From Cohnella rhizosphaerae (GTDB lineage: Bacteria > Bacillota > Bacilli > Paenibacillales > Paenibacillaceae), in assembly GCF_029525575.1 (NCBI RefSeq), contig NZ_JAPDIA010000008.1, positions 620,001-684,000 on the forward strand: a stretch of DNA of 64,000 nt. The letters are read 5' to 3'. The translations under genes and the position numbers were made by a program. This document shows positions 45,069-54,671 of this stretch, piece after piece. Under the pieces are notes generated by a model. It was not told where the DNA came from and did not search any database. It saw only the letters and a list, made by a program, of their open reading frames with translations. The number at the start of each line of letters is the position of its first letter. The stretch's first letter is position 1.

Positions 45069-45238
45069 GAATGAGTATTCCATCATCGCGCTACCGATTC
45101 TTTTTCCTTCCAAAAAAACGATTCGGATAGTGAATTTTCGACGATTTACGCGAGATTACGGAACGGTTCTGAAACCGGCGCACAATTGAATAGGTGTCCC
45201 AAGATTTGCCTTGGTGATACAACGAGGAGGTGAAGACC

Positions 45239-46780
45239 ATGGAGTCATGGATCTGGGTCTTGATCGTCATCGTTGTTGGCGTGCTTTTCTTTGGGATCGG
45301 TTATGTTGTACGCAAGTCCATTGCGGAAGCTAAAATATCCAGTGCCGAAGAGGCGGCCAAGCAAATCGTAGAAAATGCGAGAAAAGAAGCCGACGCCCTC
45401 CGCAAGGAGACGGTACTGGAAGCCAAAGACGAGGTGCACAAGCTCCGGAACGAAGCGGAACGCGATATTAGAGAGCGCCGCAACGAGATTCAGCGGCAGG
45501 AAAGACGGCTGGTTCAGAAGGAAGAATCGCTGGACCGCAAGCTGGAGCAGCTGGAACGCAAGGAGGAGCAAGTCGCCAACAAAGAGAAACGGATCGAAGA
45601 GACCCAAGAACAGATCGAGACGCTTCATAAGCAGCAAATAACGGAGCTCGAACGCATCTCGAACCTGACGATGGAAGACGCGAAGCAGCTGATTCTGTCC
45701 ACGGTCGAGCAGGAAGTGCGTCACGAGACCGCTCAACTGATCAAAGACATCGAGCAGCAGGCGAAGGAAGAGGGCGACAAGCGCGCCCGGGACATCATCT
45801 CGCTCGCGATTCAGCGCTGCGCCGCGGATCACGTGGCGGAGACGACGGTATCCGTCGTTACGCTGCCGAACGAAGAGATGAAGGGGCGGATCATCGGCCG
45901 CGAAGGCCGCAACATCCGCGCGCTGGAGACGCTCACCGGCATCGACCTGATTATCGACGATACGCCGGAGGCCGTTATCCTGTCGGGCTTCGACCCGATC
46001 CGCCGCGAGATTGCGCGCACCGCGCTCGAAAAGCTCGTCGCAGACGGACGCATTCACCCGGCCCGCATCGAGGAGATGGTGGAGAAGTCCCGTCGCGAAG
46101 TGGACGAGCGGATCCGCGAGTACGGCGAGCAAGCGACGTTCGAGGTGGGCGTTCACGGTCTCCATCCGGACCTCATCAAGATTCTCGGTCGCCTGAAGTT
46201 CCGTACGAGCTACGGCCAGAATGTGCTTAAGCATTCGATGGAGGTCGCATATTTGACCGGACTGATGGCAGCCGAGCTCGGAGAGGACATTTCTCTCGCC
46301 AAACGCGCCGGCTTGCTGCATGATATCGGCAAGGCGCTCGACCACGAAGTGGAAGGTTCGCATGTCGAGATCGGCGTAGAATTGGCGAAGAAATACAAGG
46401 AGCACCCGGTCGTCATCAACAGTATCGCGTCCCACCACGGCGACGTGGAGGCGACTTCGGTCATCGCGATGCTGGTCGGCGCAGCCGACGCGCTCAGCGC
46501 GGCCCGTCCGGGCGCGCGCCGCGAGACGCTCGAGACGTATATTCGCCGGCTGGAGAAGCTCGAAGCCATCTCGGAGTCGTTCGAAGGCGTCGAGAAGTCG
46601 TACGCCATCCAGGCCGGACGCGAAGTTCGCGTCATGGTGCAGCCCGAAAAGGTCGACGACGGCGAAGCATTCAGGCTTGCGCGGGATATTACGAAGAAGA
46701 TCGAGAGCGAGCTCGATTATCCGGGACATATTAAGGTCACGGTCATTCGCGAGACGCGGGCGGTCGAATACGCCAAGTAA
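45239..46780 (+). CDS. rny: Ribonuclease Y
   Basis: Membrane-bound endoribonuclease that starts mRNA decay and also works with the RicAFT complex. 513 aa: N-terminal membrane anchor (IWVLIVIVVGVLFFGIGYVV), long coiled coil (about 30-200), KH domain (MKGRIIGREGRNIRALETLTGIDLI) and HD domain (HSMEVAYLTGLMAAELG, LLHDIGKALDHE). ATG 45239 is chosen for GAGGAGGTGA nine bases upstream. A hairpin separates it from ymdB. ricA, coding for a partner, is in the same window. Confidence 0.97.
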   Translation: MESWIWVLIVIVVGVLFFGIGYVVRKSIAEAKISSAEEAAKQIVENARKEADALRKETVLEAKDEVHKLRNEAERDIRERRNEIQRQERRLVQKEESLDRKLEQLERKEEQVANKEKRIEETQEQIETLHKQQITELERISNLTMEDAKQLILSTVEQEVRHETAQLIKDIEQQAKEEGDKRARDIISLAIQRCAADHVAETTVSVVTLPNEEMKGRIIGREGRNIRALETLTGIDLIIDDTPEAVILSGFDPIRREIARTALEKLVADGRIHPARIEEMVEKSRREVDERIREYGEQATFEVGVHGLHPDLIKILGRLKFRTSYGQNVLKHSMEVAYLTGLMAAELGEDISLAKRAGLLHDIGKALDHEVEGSHVEIGVELAKKYKEHPVVINSIASHHGDVEATSVIAMLVGAADALSAARPGARRETLETYIRRLEKLEAISESFEGVEKSYAIQAGREVRVMVQPEKVDDGEAFRLARDITKKIESELDYPGHIKVTVIRETRAVEYAK

Positions 46781-46800
46781 CAGCAAAGCTATACGGGGGA

Positions 46801-46824
46801 GTGGCCGCCACGATTGGCGGCCAT
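46801..46824 (+). other. Hairpin between rny and ymdB
   Basis: GTGGCCGCCA / TGGCGGCCAT with a CGAT loop, followed by TTTCT. Possibly a weak terminator or mRNA stabiliser. Confidence 0.5.
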
Positions 46825-46881
46825 TTCTCCGTTCTCGGACCTGCGGGAATAGACAGGCCGAGCGACAGAAAGGTGGATGAC

Positions 46882-47676
46882 ATGAAAGTCGTTTTTATCG
46901 GGGATATCGTCGGCCAAGTCGGCCGGGATACCGTCAAGCGTCTGCTGCCGTGGCTCAAGGACCGGTACCAGCCGCATATCGTCATCGCCAACGGCGAAAA
47001 CGCCGCAGGCGGGCGGGGCATTAACGCCGCGATCACGCGCGAGCTGTTCGCGGCCGGCGTGCAGGGCATCACGATGGGCAATCACACCTGGGACAATCGC
47101 GAGATCTTTGAATTTATCGACGACGAAGCCCGGATGGTTCGTCCGGCCAACCTGCCCCCGGGCACGCCAGGCCGGGGTTATACGATCATCAAGAGCGGCA
47201 GCCGGGAGCTGGCCATCGTGAATTTGATCGGGCGCACCTTCCTGCCGCCGTCCGACTGCCCGTTCCGCAAGGCGGACGAGATCGTGGACGAGCTGCGGCG
47301 CAAGACGAAGTGCATCCTCGTCGACTTCCACGCCGAGGCGACGAGCGAGAAAATCGCCATGGGCTGGCACCTCGACGGACGCGCCTCGGTCGTGCTCGGC
47401 ACGCATACGCACGTGCAGACGAACGACGACCGGATTCTGCCGGAAGGCACCGCGTACGTGACGGACACGGGCATGACGGGACCGCGCGACGGCGTGCTCG
47501 GCATGGAGCGGGAGAGCGTGCTGCGCAAGTTCATCACCGGCATGCCCGCCCGGTTTCAGGTGGCCGAGACGAAGTGGCATCTGAACGGATTGTTCGTCGA
47601 CATCGATGAAACGACGGGCAAAGCCGTCAGCGTCCGAACGATACGCGTGGACGAAGACAGCTGGATTCCTGCGTGA
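46882..47676 (+). CDS. ymdB: YmdB metallophosphoesterase
   Basis: 264-aa calcineurin-like phosphodiesterase of the YmdB family; in B. subtilis it affects biofilm and motility switching and cleaves cyclic nucleotides in vitro. Metal ligands are visible: FIGDIVGQVGRD, IANGENAAGGRG, GNHTWDN, VDFHAEATSEK, LGTHTHVQT. ATG 46882 after AAAGGTGGA. Conserved neighbour of rny. Confidence 0.95.
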   Translation: MKVVFIGDIVGQVGRDTVKRLLPWLKDRYQPHIVIANGENAAGGRGINAAITRELFAAGVQGITMGNHTWDNREIFEFIDDEARMVRPANLPPGTPGRGYTIIKSGSRELAIVNLIGRTFLPPSDCPFRKADEIVDELRRKTKCILVDFHAEATSEKIAMGWHLDGRASVVLGTHTHVQTNDDRILPEGTAYVTDTGMTGPRDGVLGMERESVLRKFITGMPARFQVAETKWHLNGLFVDIDETTGKAVSVRTIRVDEDSWIPA

Positions 47677-47727
47677 CGCCAAGCAGGCAAGTCGCGCGAT
47701 GACAGCGAACACGAACGACGTAAGCGG

Positions 47728-47752
47728 AGCCGCGCCCGGGAGCGCGGCTTTT
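47728..47752 (+). terminator. Terminator after ymdB
   Basis: AGCCGCGC (47728-47735) with GCGCGGCT (47742-47749), then T. Confidence 0.65.
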
Positions 47753-47836
47753 CGCATGTTGAAGCGCCTTTTTTCAATTGTAAGTATCATTTTCTGAATA
47801 ATTCGAAAATAGATCGCCGCGCCAATCCGGAAGGGC

Positions 47837-47862
47837 AGGAATTAATCCTCGTCGTCCCGAAT
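47837..47862 (+). promoter_or_regulatory. Sigma-H-like promoter of spoVS
   Basis: AGGAATT (47837-47843), 12 bases, then CCCGAAT with GAAT at 47859-47862: close to the sigma-H pattern RnAGGAWWW-N11/12-RnnGAAT with one mismatch. spoVS is sigma-H dependent in B. subtilis. Confidence 0.5.
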
Positions 47863-47908
47863 ATGATCGGTTAGTGAGCCCATCCTTAACCCCAAGGAGG
47901 AACTGGTC

Positions 47909-48169
47909 ATGGATGTATTAAAGGTATCGGCAAAATCGAACCCAAACTCCGTCGCAGGCGCATTGGCAGGGGTGCTACGTGAGCGTGGAGGGGCGGAGCT
48001 GCAGGCGATCGGCGCCGGCGCGCTGAACCAGGCGGTCAAGGCGGTGGCGATCGCGAGAGGATTCGTCGCGCCGAGCGGCGTCGATTTGATTTGCATACCG
48101 GCGTTTACGGATATCGTCATCGACGGGGAAGACCGCACGGCCATCAAGCTCATCGTGGAGCCCAGATAA
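47909..48169 (+). CDS. spoVS: Stage V sporulation protein S
   Basis: 86-aa SpoVS, highly conserved and needed for stage V and coat assembly; Alba-like fold. Nearly the whole protein follows the family (VLKVSAKSNPNSVAGALAGVL, GAGALNQAVKAVAIARGFVAPSGVDL, AFTDIVIDGEDRTAIKLIVEPR). AAGGAGG before ATG 47909. Confidence 0.98.
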   Translation: MDVLKVSAKSNPNSVAGALAGVLRERGGAELQAIGAGALNQAVKAVAIARGFVAPSGVDLICIPAFTDIVIDGEDRTAIKLIVEPR

Positions 48170-48307
48170 CCGGCCGGAAGCGATCGTCCGATAACAAGCG
48201 TTAACCTGCCTCGCAGGGGTGCGGATGCCGCGGAGCTTGCCGCGCAGCTCGCTTCTCGCGCGCCCGCAGGTTTTTTGTTGTGCCCGAAAATCGGAGGAGG
48301 AGATGGC

Positions 48308-49250
48308 ATGCGAATCGCGGATCTGCATTGCGACGCGCTCAGCAAGCTCGATCGCGACCCGAAGCTGGATTGGAGCGCAGCGCCCAATGGCGGATTGGAC
48401 GTGACCGCCGAAGGATTGACGAGGGGGAATGTCGGTCTTCAGGCGTTCGCGATCTGGGTGCCGGCAGGTATGCCGAAAACGCCTGAAAGCGCATTGCGCC
48501 AAGCGGCGCTTTTCCATGACAAAGTGCTGTCCGCGCCAGGCATGCGTCTCGTGCGGAGCGGCGCGGACGTGGAAGCGGTACTCGCTCCGGAGGCATCCCA
48601 GAGAGGGGGCGCTGCTAACGCTCGAAGGCGCGGACGCGCTGCGCGGAGAGCGGTGGGCGCTTCGCCTGCTCCATCGGCTCGGGCTTCGGATGCTCGGTCT
48701 CACCTGGAACGAGGCGAATTGGGCATGCGACGGCATCATGGAACCCCGAGGCGCCGGCTTGACGAAGGAAGGGCGCAGCCTCGTCTCGGAATGCGAAGCG
48801 CTCGGCATACTCGTCGACGTCGCGCATCTGTCCGAAAAAGGCTTCTGGGATACGGCGGAGCTCGCGAGACGGCCGTTCGTCGCTTCGCACGCCAACGCCC
48901 GCTCGCTTTGTCCGCACCCGCGCAACCTGACGGACGATCAGATCCGCGCGCTCGTCGCGGCGAACGGATTGATCGGCATCACGTTCGTTCCGTTTTTTCT
49001 CCAAGCGCTAAGACCCGCCGGCATCGACGACGTGCTGCGGCATGTCGAGCATGTGTGCGCCCTCGGCGGAGCGAACCACATCGCGTTCGGCTCGGACTTC
49101 GACGGTATCGATACGTATACGCAAGGCCTTGCCGGCCCCGCCGATTATCCTGCGTTAGCGGATGCGCTGCTGGCGCGACACCCCGAGCGGCTCGTTCGCG
49201 GCTGGCTGTCGGGACATGCGCGGCGCTTTTTAACCGACAATCTGAAATAA
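48308..49250 (+). CDS. M19 family membrane (renal-type) dipeptidase (frame broken)
   Basis: Zinc dipeptidase of family M19, cleaving dipeptides including D-residues at the C-terminal side. Metal residues: DLHCD at the start, E in LTLEGADAL, H in VDVAHLSEKGF and ASHANARSL, and GSDFDGID. Corrected length about 313 aa, normal for the bacterial family. The break is at G5 (48605-48609); four G give EASQRGALLTLEGADALRG. ATG 48308 after GGAGGAG. Between spoVS and korA, as in some bacilli. Confidence 0.88.
48605..48609 (+). other. Frame break 16: G5 run, +1 base (dipeptidase)
   Basis: Four G restore the metal-binding segment ALLTLEGADAL. Confidence 0.8.
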
Positions 49251-49334
49251 CGCAAAAACCTGGTGAATCTAAAGGCAAAACGATGACCGTACGTAAAAAG
49301 TATCGTCGTGCATTTCGACTGAAACTATTGCAAT

Positions 49335-49363
49335 TTGACAGGACGAATCATAAAATTTATTAG
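49335..49363 (+). promoter_or_regulatory. Promoter of korAB
   Basis: Perfect TTGACA (49335-49340), 17-base spacer, TATTAG (49358-49363). Confidence 0.5.
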
Positions 49364-49465
49364 ATCAGCGCCTTGTTTATGTCGAAAGCGAATAAGTATA
49401 TCGCATATTGTTCGAGCATGGCTATTATCGATACCAGTCACCCTATGCATGAGGAGATGGAAGCA

Positions 49466-51212
49466 TTGATCGAGCAACTTTCTTGGAAAATAGGCGGCCA
49501 GCAGGGGGGAGGGCGTCGAGAGTACGGACCGTATTTTTTCGACGGCGCTCAACCGGCTCGGCTACTATTTATACGGCTATCGCCACTTCTCCTCGCGGAT
49601 CAAGGGCGGTCACACGAACAACAAAATCCGTATCAGCACGCACCCGATTCGCGCGATCTCGGACGATCTGGACATTCTTGTGGCGTTCGACCAGGAGAGC
49701 ATCGACCTGAACGCGAAGGAGCTTCGCGCGGGCGGGGTCATCGTCGCGGACGCCAAGTTCGCGCCGGCCGTGCCGGAGGGCGTGGACGCGCAGCTGTTCG
49801 CCGTGCCGATCACGGCGATTGCCGAGGAGCTCGGCACGTCGCTGATGAAAAACATGGTCGCGTCCGGGGCTTCCTGGGCGCTGCTCGGTCTGCCGATCGA
49901 GGTGTTCAACCGGGCGGTCGAAGAGGAGTTCGGGCGCAAGGGCGCGGCCGTCGTCGAGAAAAACGTCGAAGCCGTGCGCCGCGGCGCGGAATTCGTGCTC
50001 GCGCAGGCCGGCGGTCCGATCGAAGCGTTCAAGCTGGCTGAAGCGGACGGCAAACAGAAGCTGTTCATGATCGGCAACGAGGCGCTGGGCCTCGGCTCCG
50101 TCGCTGCCGGCTGCCGGCTGATGTCCGCCTACCCGATCACGCCCGCGTCGGAAGTGATGGAGTATCTGATCAAAAAGCTGCCGAAGTTCGGCGGCACCGT
50201 CGTGCAGACGGAAGACGAGATCGCGGCGGTCACGATGGCGATCGGCGCCAACTATGGCGGCGTGCGGACGATGACGGCTTCGGCCGGCCCGGGCCTGTCG
50301 CTCATGATGGAAGCGATCGGCCTGTCGGGCATGACCGAGACGCCGCTCGTCATCATCGATACGCAGCGCGGCGGGCCTTCGACCGGCTTGCCGACGAAGC
50401 AGGAGCAGTCCGACATCAACGCGCTGATCTACGGCACGCACGGCGAGATCCCGAAGGTCGTCATCGCGCCGAGCACGATCGAGGAATGCTTCTACGATAT
50501 GATCGAAGCGTTCAACATCGCGGAGGAATACCAGGTGCCGGTCATCGTGGCGACCGACCTGCAGCTGTCCCTCGGCAAGCAATCGTGCGAGCCGCTCGAC
50601 TACAACCGCATCGAGATCAAGCGCGGCAAGCTTATCCCGCTCGAGCAGGAGCTTGCGCCGGCGGAGCCGAACAAGCTGTTCAAGCGCTACGAATTCACCG
50701 AAGACGGCGTATCGCCCCGCGTGCTGCCGGGGGCGAAGCACGGCATTCACCATGTGACCGGCGTCGAGCACGACGAGGAGGGCCGTCCGTCCGAGAGCGC
50801 GGTCAACCGCCGCAAGATGATGGATAAGCGATTGAACAAGCTGAATGCCCTGCGCATGACCGATGCCGTGAAGTCGGACGGGCCGAGCGAGCCTGCCGAT
50901 CTGCTCATCGTGTCGATGGGCTCCACGGGCGGCACGATTAACGAGGCCCAAAGCCGGCTCAAGCAGGCGGGTATCGCGACGAGCCATGTGACGGTGCGCC
51001 AGATGCATCCATTCCCGAGCGACCTGCTCGCCCCTTATCTGGAGCGAGCCGGCAAGGTCGTCGTGCTCGAGAATAACGCGACGGGCCAGCTCGCCAACCT
51101 GATCAAGCAAAACGTCGGCTTTCACGACAAAATCGTGAATCTGCTCAAATACGACGGCACGCCTTTCCTGCCTTCCGAAGTTTATCAAGCCTGCAAGGAG
51201 CTGAAGCTGTAA
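49466..51212 (+). CDS. korA: 2-oxoacid:ferredoxin oxidoreductase, alpha (fused gamma-alpha) subunit (frame broken)
   Basis: Large subunit of a 2-oxoglutarate/2-oxoacid:ferredoxin oxidoreductase, which decarboxylates 2-oxoacids to acyl-CoA and reduces ferredoxin. The gamma domain comes first (QLSWKIGGQQGEGVEST ... SSRIKGGHTNN), then the pyrimidine-binding alpha domain (YPITPASEVMEYL, ASAGPGLSLMMEAIGL, QRGGPSTGLPTKQEQSD). TTG 49466, nine bases after GAGGAG, gives the family start (M)IEQLSWK. G6 at 49504-49509 breaks the frame; five G give GGQQGEGVESTDRIFSTALNRLGYY. Corrected length about 581 aa. Its stop overlaps korB by one base. Confidence 0.93.
49504..49509 (+). other. Frame break 17: G6 run, +1 base (korA)
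   Basis: Five G restore GGQQGEGVEST, an invariant part of the gamma domain. Confidence 0.85.
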
Positions 51213-52078
51213 TGGCGACTTTCAAGGAATTCCGCAACAACGTCAAGCCGAACTGGTGCCCCGGCTGCGGGGACTTCACGGTGCAGGCTTCGATTCAACG
51301 CGCAGCCGCGAACGTAGGCCTCGAGCCAGAACAGCTTGCCGTCGTCTCGGGCATCGGCTGCTCCGGCCGGATCTCCGGCTACATTAACGCGTACGGGCTG
51401 CACGGCATTCACGGCCGCGCGCTGCCGATCGCCCAAGGCGTCAAGCTTGCGAACCGCGAGCTGACCGTCATCGCCTCCGGCGGCGACGGCGACGGCTTCG
51501 CGATCGGCATGGGCCATACGGTGCATGCGATCCGCCGGAACCTGGACATCACCTACATCGTCATGGACAACCAGATTTACGGCCTGACGAAGGGCCAGAC
51601 GTCTCCCCGCAGCGCGGAAGGCTTCAAGACGAAGTCGACGCCGGAAGGCTCGATCGAGACGACGCTGTCGCCGCTCGAGATCGCGCTGTCCGCAGGCGCC
51701 ACCTTTGTCGCCCAATCGTTTTCCAGCGACCTGAAGCAGCTGACTTCGCTGATCGAGCAGGCGATCCGGCACAAAGGCTTTTCGCTTATCAACGTTTTCT
51801 CGCCGTGCGTCACGTTCAACAAAGTCAACACGTATGACTGGTTCAAGGAGAACATCGTCAACCTGGAGCAGTTCCCCGACTACGATCCGGGCAACCGGAT
51901 CGCGGCGATGACGAAGATCATGGAGACGAACGGCATGCTGACGGGCCTGATCTACCAGGACACCACGCGCAAGTCGTACGAGGACATGGCGGTCGGCTTC
52001 AAGCCCGAAGCGCTCGCGAAGCAGGACCTCACGCTTCCCGAAGCGGAATTCGACAAGCTGCTCGCGGAATTCAGATAA
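51212..52078 (+). CDS. korB: 2-oxoacid:ferredoxin oxidoreductase, beta subunit
   Basis: 288-aa thiamine-diphosphate subunit. TPP motif GGDGDGFAIGMGHTVHAIRRN, cysteines WCPGCGDF at the N-terminus and GIGCSGRISGY, plus a later NVFSPCVTFN, are the ligands or site residues usual for KorB. It works with KorA as an (alpha-beta)2 enzyme. Followed by a strong terminator. Confidence 0.95.
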   Translation: MATFKEFRNNVKPNWCPGCGDFTVQASIQRAAANVGLEPEQLAVVSGIGCSGRISGYINAYGLHGIHGRALPIAQGVKLANRELTVIASGGDGDGFAIGMGHTVHAIRRNLDITYIVMDNQIYGLTKGQTSPRSAEGFKTKSTPEGSIETTLSPLEIALSAGATFVAQSFSSDLKQLTSLIEQAIRHKGFSLINVFSPCVTFNKVNTYDWFKENIVNLEQFPDYDPGNRIAAMTKIMETNGMLTGLIYQDTTRKSYEDMAVGFKPEALAKQDLTLPEAEFDKLLAEFR

Positions 52079-52095
52079 GAACGGCAAGACCTCGT

Positions 52096-52146
52096 ATAGC
52101 GGCAGCCGGGACGTGCAAGTTTGTCCCGGCTGCCGCTATTTTTTTG
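52096..52146 (+). terminator. Terminator of korAB
   Basis: Perfect 17-bp stem ATAGCGGCAGCCGGGAC (52096-52112) / GTCCCGGCTGCCGCTAT (52123-52139) with eight T. Confidence 0.95.
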
Positions 52147-52231
52147 GGTTTTCGGCGTACACACGATGGACACAAGGGTAGGATAAAGTTAGAGTCGTAC
52201 CGCATGGCGGGTTAGAGAGGGGGGAGAGGCG

Positions 52232-52913
52232 ATGAAGCGAACGATTCTGCTGGCGGAAGACGATGCGCTCATGCGGGAGTTTATTACGGATTATTTCGCA
52301 GGAGAAGGATGGGGCGTGCTCGAGGCGGATAACGGTCGAACGGCGCTGGACCTGTTCGAACGGAACGCCGTCGATCTGGTCGTGCTCGATCTGATGATGC
52401 CGGAGCTGGACGGCTGGACGGCCTGCCGGCGCATCCGGGAAAAGTCCGATGTGCCCGTCATCATCATCACGGCGCGAACGGAGGACGACGACCAGATCCT
52501 GGGGTACGAGCTCGGCGCCGACGAATATGTCACAAAACCGCTCAGCCCGCGCGTGCTCGTCGCCAGAGCCTCTGCGCTTATGCGCCGGACCGAAGGGACG
52601 GTCGGACGCGACGGAGAACGGCTCGTGTTCGGCGAACTGTCGATCGACAGGCATGCGCATGCCGCCGCCATATCCGGGGGAGGCGCTCCATTTGTCGCCG
52701 AAGGAGTTCGAGCTGCTTGCGTTTCTCGCGAAGCACGAAGGCAAGGTGCTGGCCCGCGAATATATTTTGGATTCGGTATGGGGCTACGAATACGACGGAG
52801 ATCCGCGCACGGTCGATACGCATGTCAAAAAGCTGCGCGCCAAGCTCGGTCCCGAAGGCCGGCTGATCTCCACGGTCGTGCGTACCGGATACAAATTCGA
52901 GCGGTCATCATGA
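52232..52913 (+). CDS. OmpR-family response regulator (frame broken)
   Basis: About 226 aa. Receiver domain with acidic pocket LLAEDDAL, phospho-acceptor Asp in LVVLDLMMPELDGW, Thr in IIITARTEDDD and Lys in YVTKPLSP; then a winged-helix output domain (HLSPKEFELLAFLAKHEGKVLAREYILDSVWGYEYDGDPRTVDTHVKKLRAKL). G5 at 52676-52680 breaks the frame between the domains; four G give AAAISGEALHLSPKEFEL. Its stop overlaps the kinase start (ATGA at 52910). It probably controls the neighbouring lipoprotein or an envelope regulon (inference). Confidence 0.9.
52676..52680 (+). other. Frame break 18: G5 run, +1 base (response regulator)
   Basis: Four G join receiver and DNA-binding domain without gap. Confidence 0.8.
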
Positions 52914-54671
52914 AAGGTCGCAGCGTCGTTTTTAAGCTGTTCGCCGTGACGGCTTCGCTCGTTCTCCTTCTTTTCGTGCTCCTGCTTCTCGCGGAAGGAT
53001 TATTTTTCGAACGGTTTTACCGCGCGTCCAAAAACGAGGCGATCGAAAGAAGCCTGACGGCGTTCGGAAAGGCGTACCGGCAGGCCGAGCAAACGAAAGC
53101 GGGCAGCGGCGCGCGCCTCCTCGGCGACCTCATGAACCGAAGCGACGCGAGTGTGGCGCTGCTGAATGAAAGGTTCGAGTTCGTTGCCGTTAATCCCTAC
53201 TTTTTGAAGCTGCGCGCGGACGGCAAGACGGTCACCGTGCCGCTCGCAAGCGAAGGGATGACCGCCGACGCGCTCCCGCAAGGTCTGAAGATCGGGGATC
53301 GGCTGACGATCGACGGCATTTATATGGACGAGGAAGATACGATCATGCAGCCGATCGCCATCGGACAGGAGAAACGCGCGCTTGAGGACGGGCTCGTAAG
53401 GGTCGACGGGACGATCGCGGATCTGCTGGTGCCGGAGCGCCGTTCGTACAATCCTTTTTTATCAGGATATGAAAATGAAAGAAGCGTTGTCGGCGTGGAC
53501 CGCCAGTGCGGAACGGGATTCGATCCGGACGATGGCCAAAGGAACGGCGAAAACGGAATGGACCGATCCATGGAGCGGGCTTCGCTATGCGGTCTTGCTG
53601 CAGCCTGTGGCGCCGGGGAGCGGAGAGGTTCGCTATTTGTTCGCCATGACGTCTCTTCAGCCGGTTGGCGAAGCCGTGGATACGCTTAAGCGGTACATTG
53701 CGTTTTTGGCGCCGGTCGTATTGGTAATCGGACTTTTATTATCGTGGGTTTATTCGAGAATGGTATCGCGTCCGCTCGTTCGGCTGACCCGCTCGGCGAC
53801 GCGGCTGTCCGAGCTCGATTTTGCCGGGCATGAGGAGATAAGGTCGCAGGACGAATTCGGCGAGCTGTCGCGCCGCATGACGGCAATGTCCAGGAATCTG
53901 GAGAAGGCGCTCGCGGAACTCAGGCAGGCGAACGCGCAGTTGAAGCGGGACGTCGAGGAAAAAGAACGCGCCGAGCGGTTGCGCAAGGAGCTGGTCGCGA
54001 ACATTTCGCATGAGCTGAAGACGCCGCTCGGCATCGTCAAGGGCTTCGCCGAGGGACTGCAGGACGGCGTAGCGGCCGATAAAAAGGAACGGTATTTGTC
54101 CTTGATCGTAACGGAGACGGATCGGATGAACGCGCTCATTATGGATATGCTGGAGCTGTCCCGTTTCGAGGTTAGCGCCGTGAAGCTGCAGCCGGAAGCG
54201 ATATCGTTGACGGATTTGATTCGAAAAGCGCTGCGGTCGTTTTCCGGAAAGATCGAAGAGAAGGGCCTTCGACTGGAAGCGGGTACGGACGAGGATTGGC
54301 GAGTGGAAGCGGACCCGAAGCGAATCGAGCAGGTGCTCATGAATTTGCTGGGCAATGCGATTCGCCACGCTGCCGAAGGCGGCGCGCTCGCGATCGCAGT
54401 GACGCGCCAATCGCCGGACCTGGTGCGCGCGACGATCGAAAACGAAGGTCCTCCTATCGCCGAACCCGACCTGGACCGGATTTGGGAGCAATTTTACCGC
54501 GCCGAGCGTTCAAGAGACCGCAAGTCCGGCGGCACGGGCCTGGGACTCGCCATCGTGAAGCATATACTGACGCTTCACGGAAGCGAATTCGGCGTCCGCA
54601 ATACGCCGCGCGGCGTAGCGTTCTACTTTACATTAAAAGAAATCGGAGGAGATTCGAATGATGAACCGTAA
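52910..54671 (+). CDS. Sensor histidine kinase (frame broken)
   Basis: Partner kinase of the regulator, about 586 aa. First membrane helix (LFAVTASLVLLLFVLLLLAEGLF, near 10-32), an extracytoplasmic sensor of about 230 residues, second helix (IAFLAPVVLVIGLLLSWVYS), HAMP linker, HisKA with phospho-His in NISHELKTPLGIVKGF, N-box EQVLMNLLGNAIRHA and G-box GGTGLGLAIVKHI. T6 at 53455-53460 breaks the frame; five T give SYNPFYQDMKMKEALSAW inside the sensor. It overlaps the next gene by 14 bases. Confidence 0.9.
53455..53460 (+). other. Frame break 19: T6 run, +1 base (histidine kinase)
   Basis: Five T restore continuity (NPFYQDMKMKE) between the two parts of the sensor domain. It is the only T-run. 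Confidence 0.75.

Noticed and set aside
49373..49465. korA start at 49373 with an extra 31-residue N-terminus
   Set aside because: Relatives start at the (M)IEQLSWK position; TTG 49466 has a well-spaced ribosome site.
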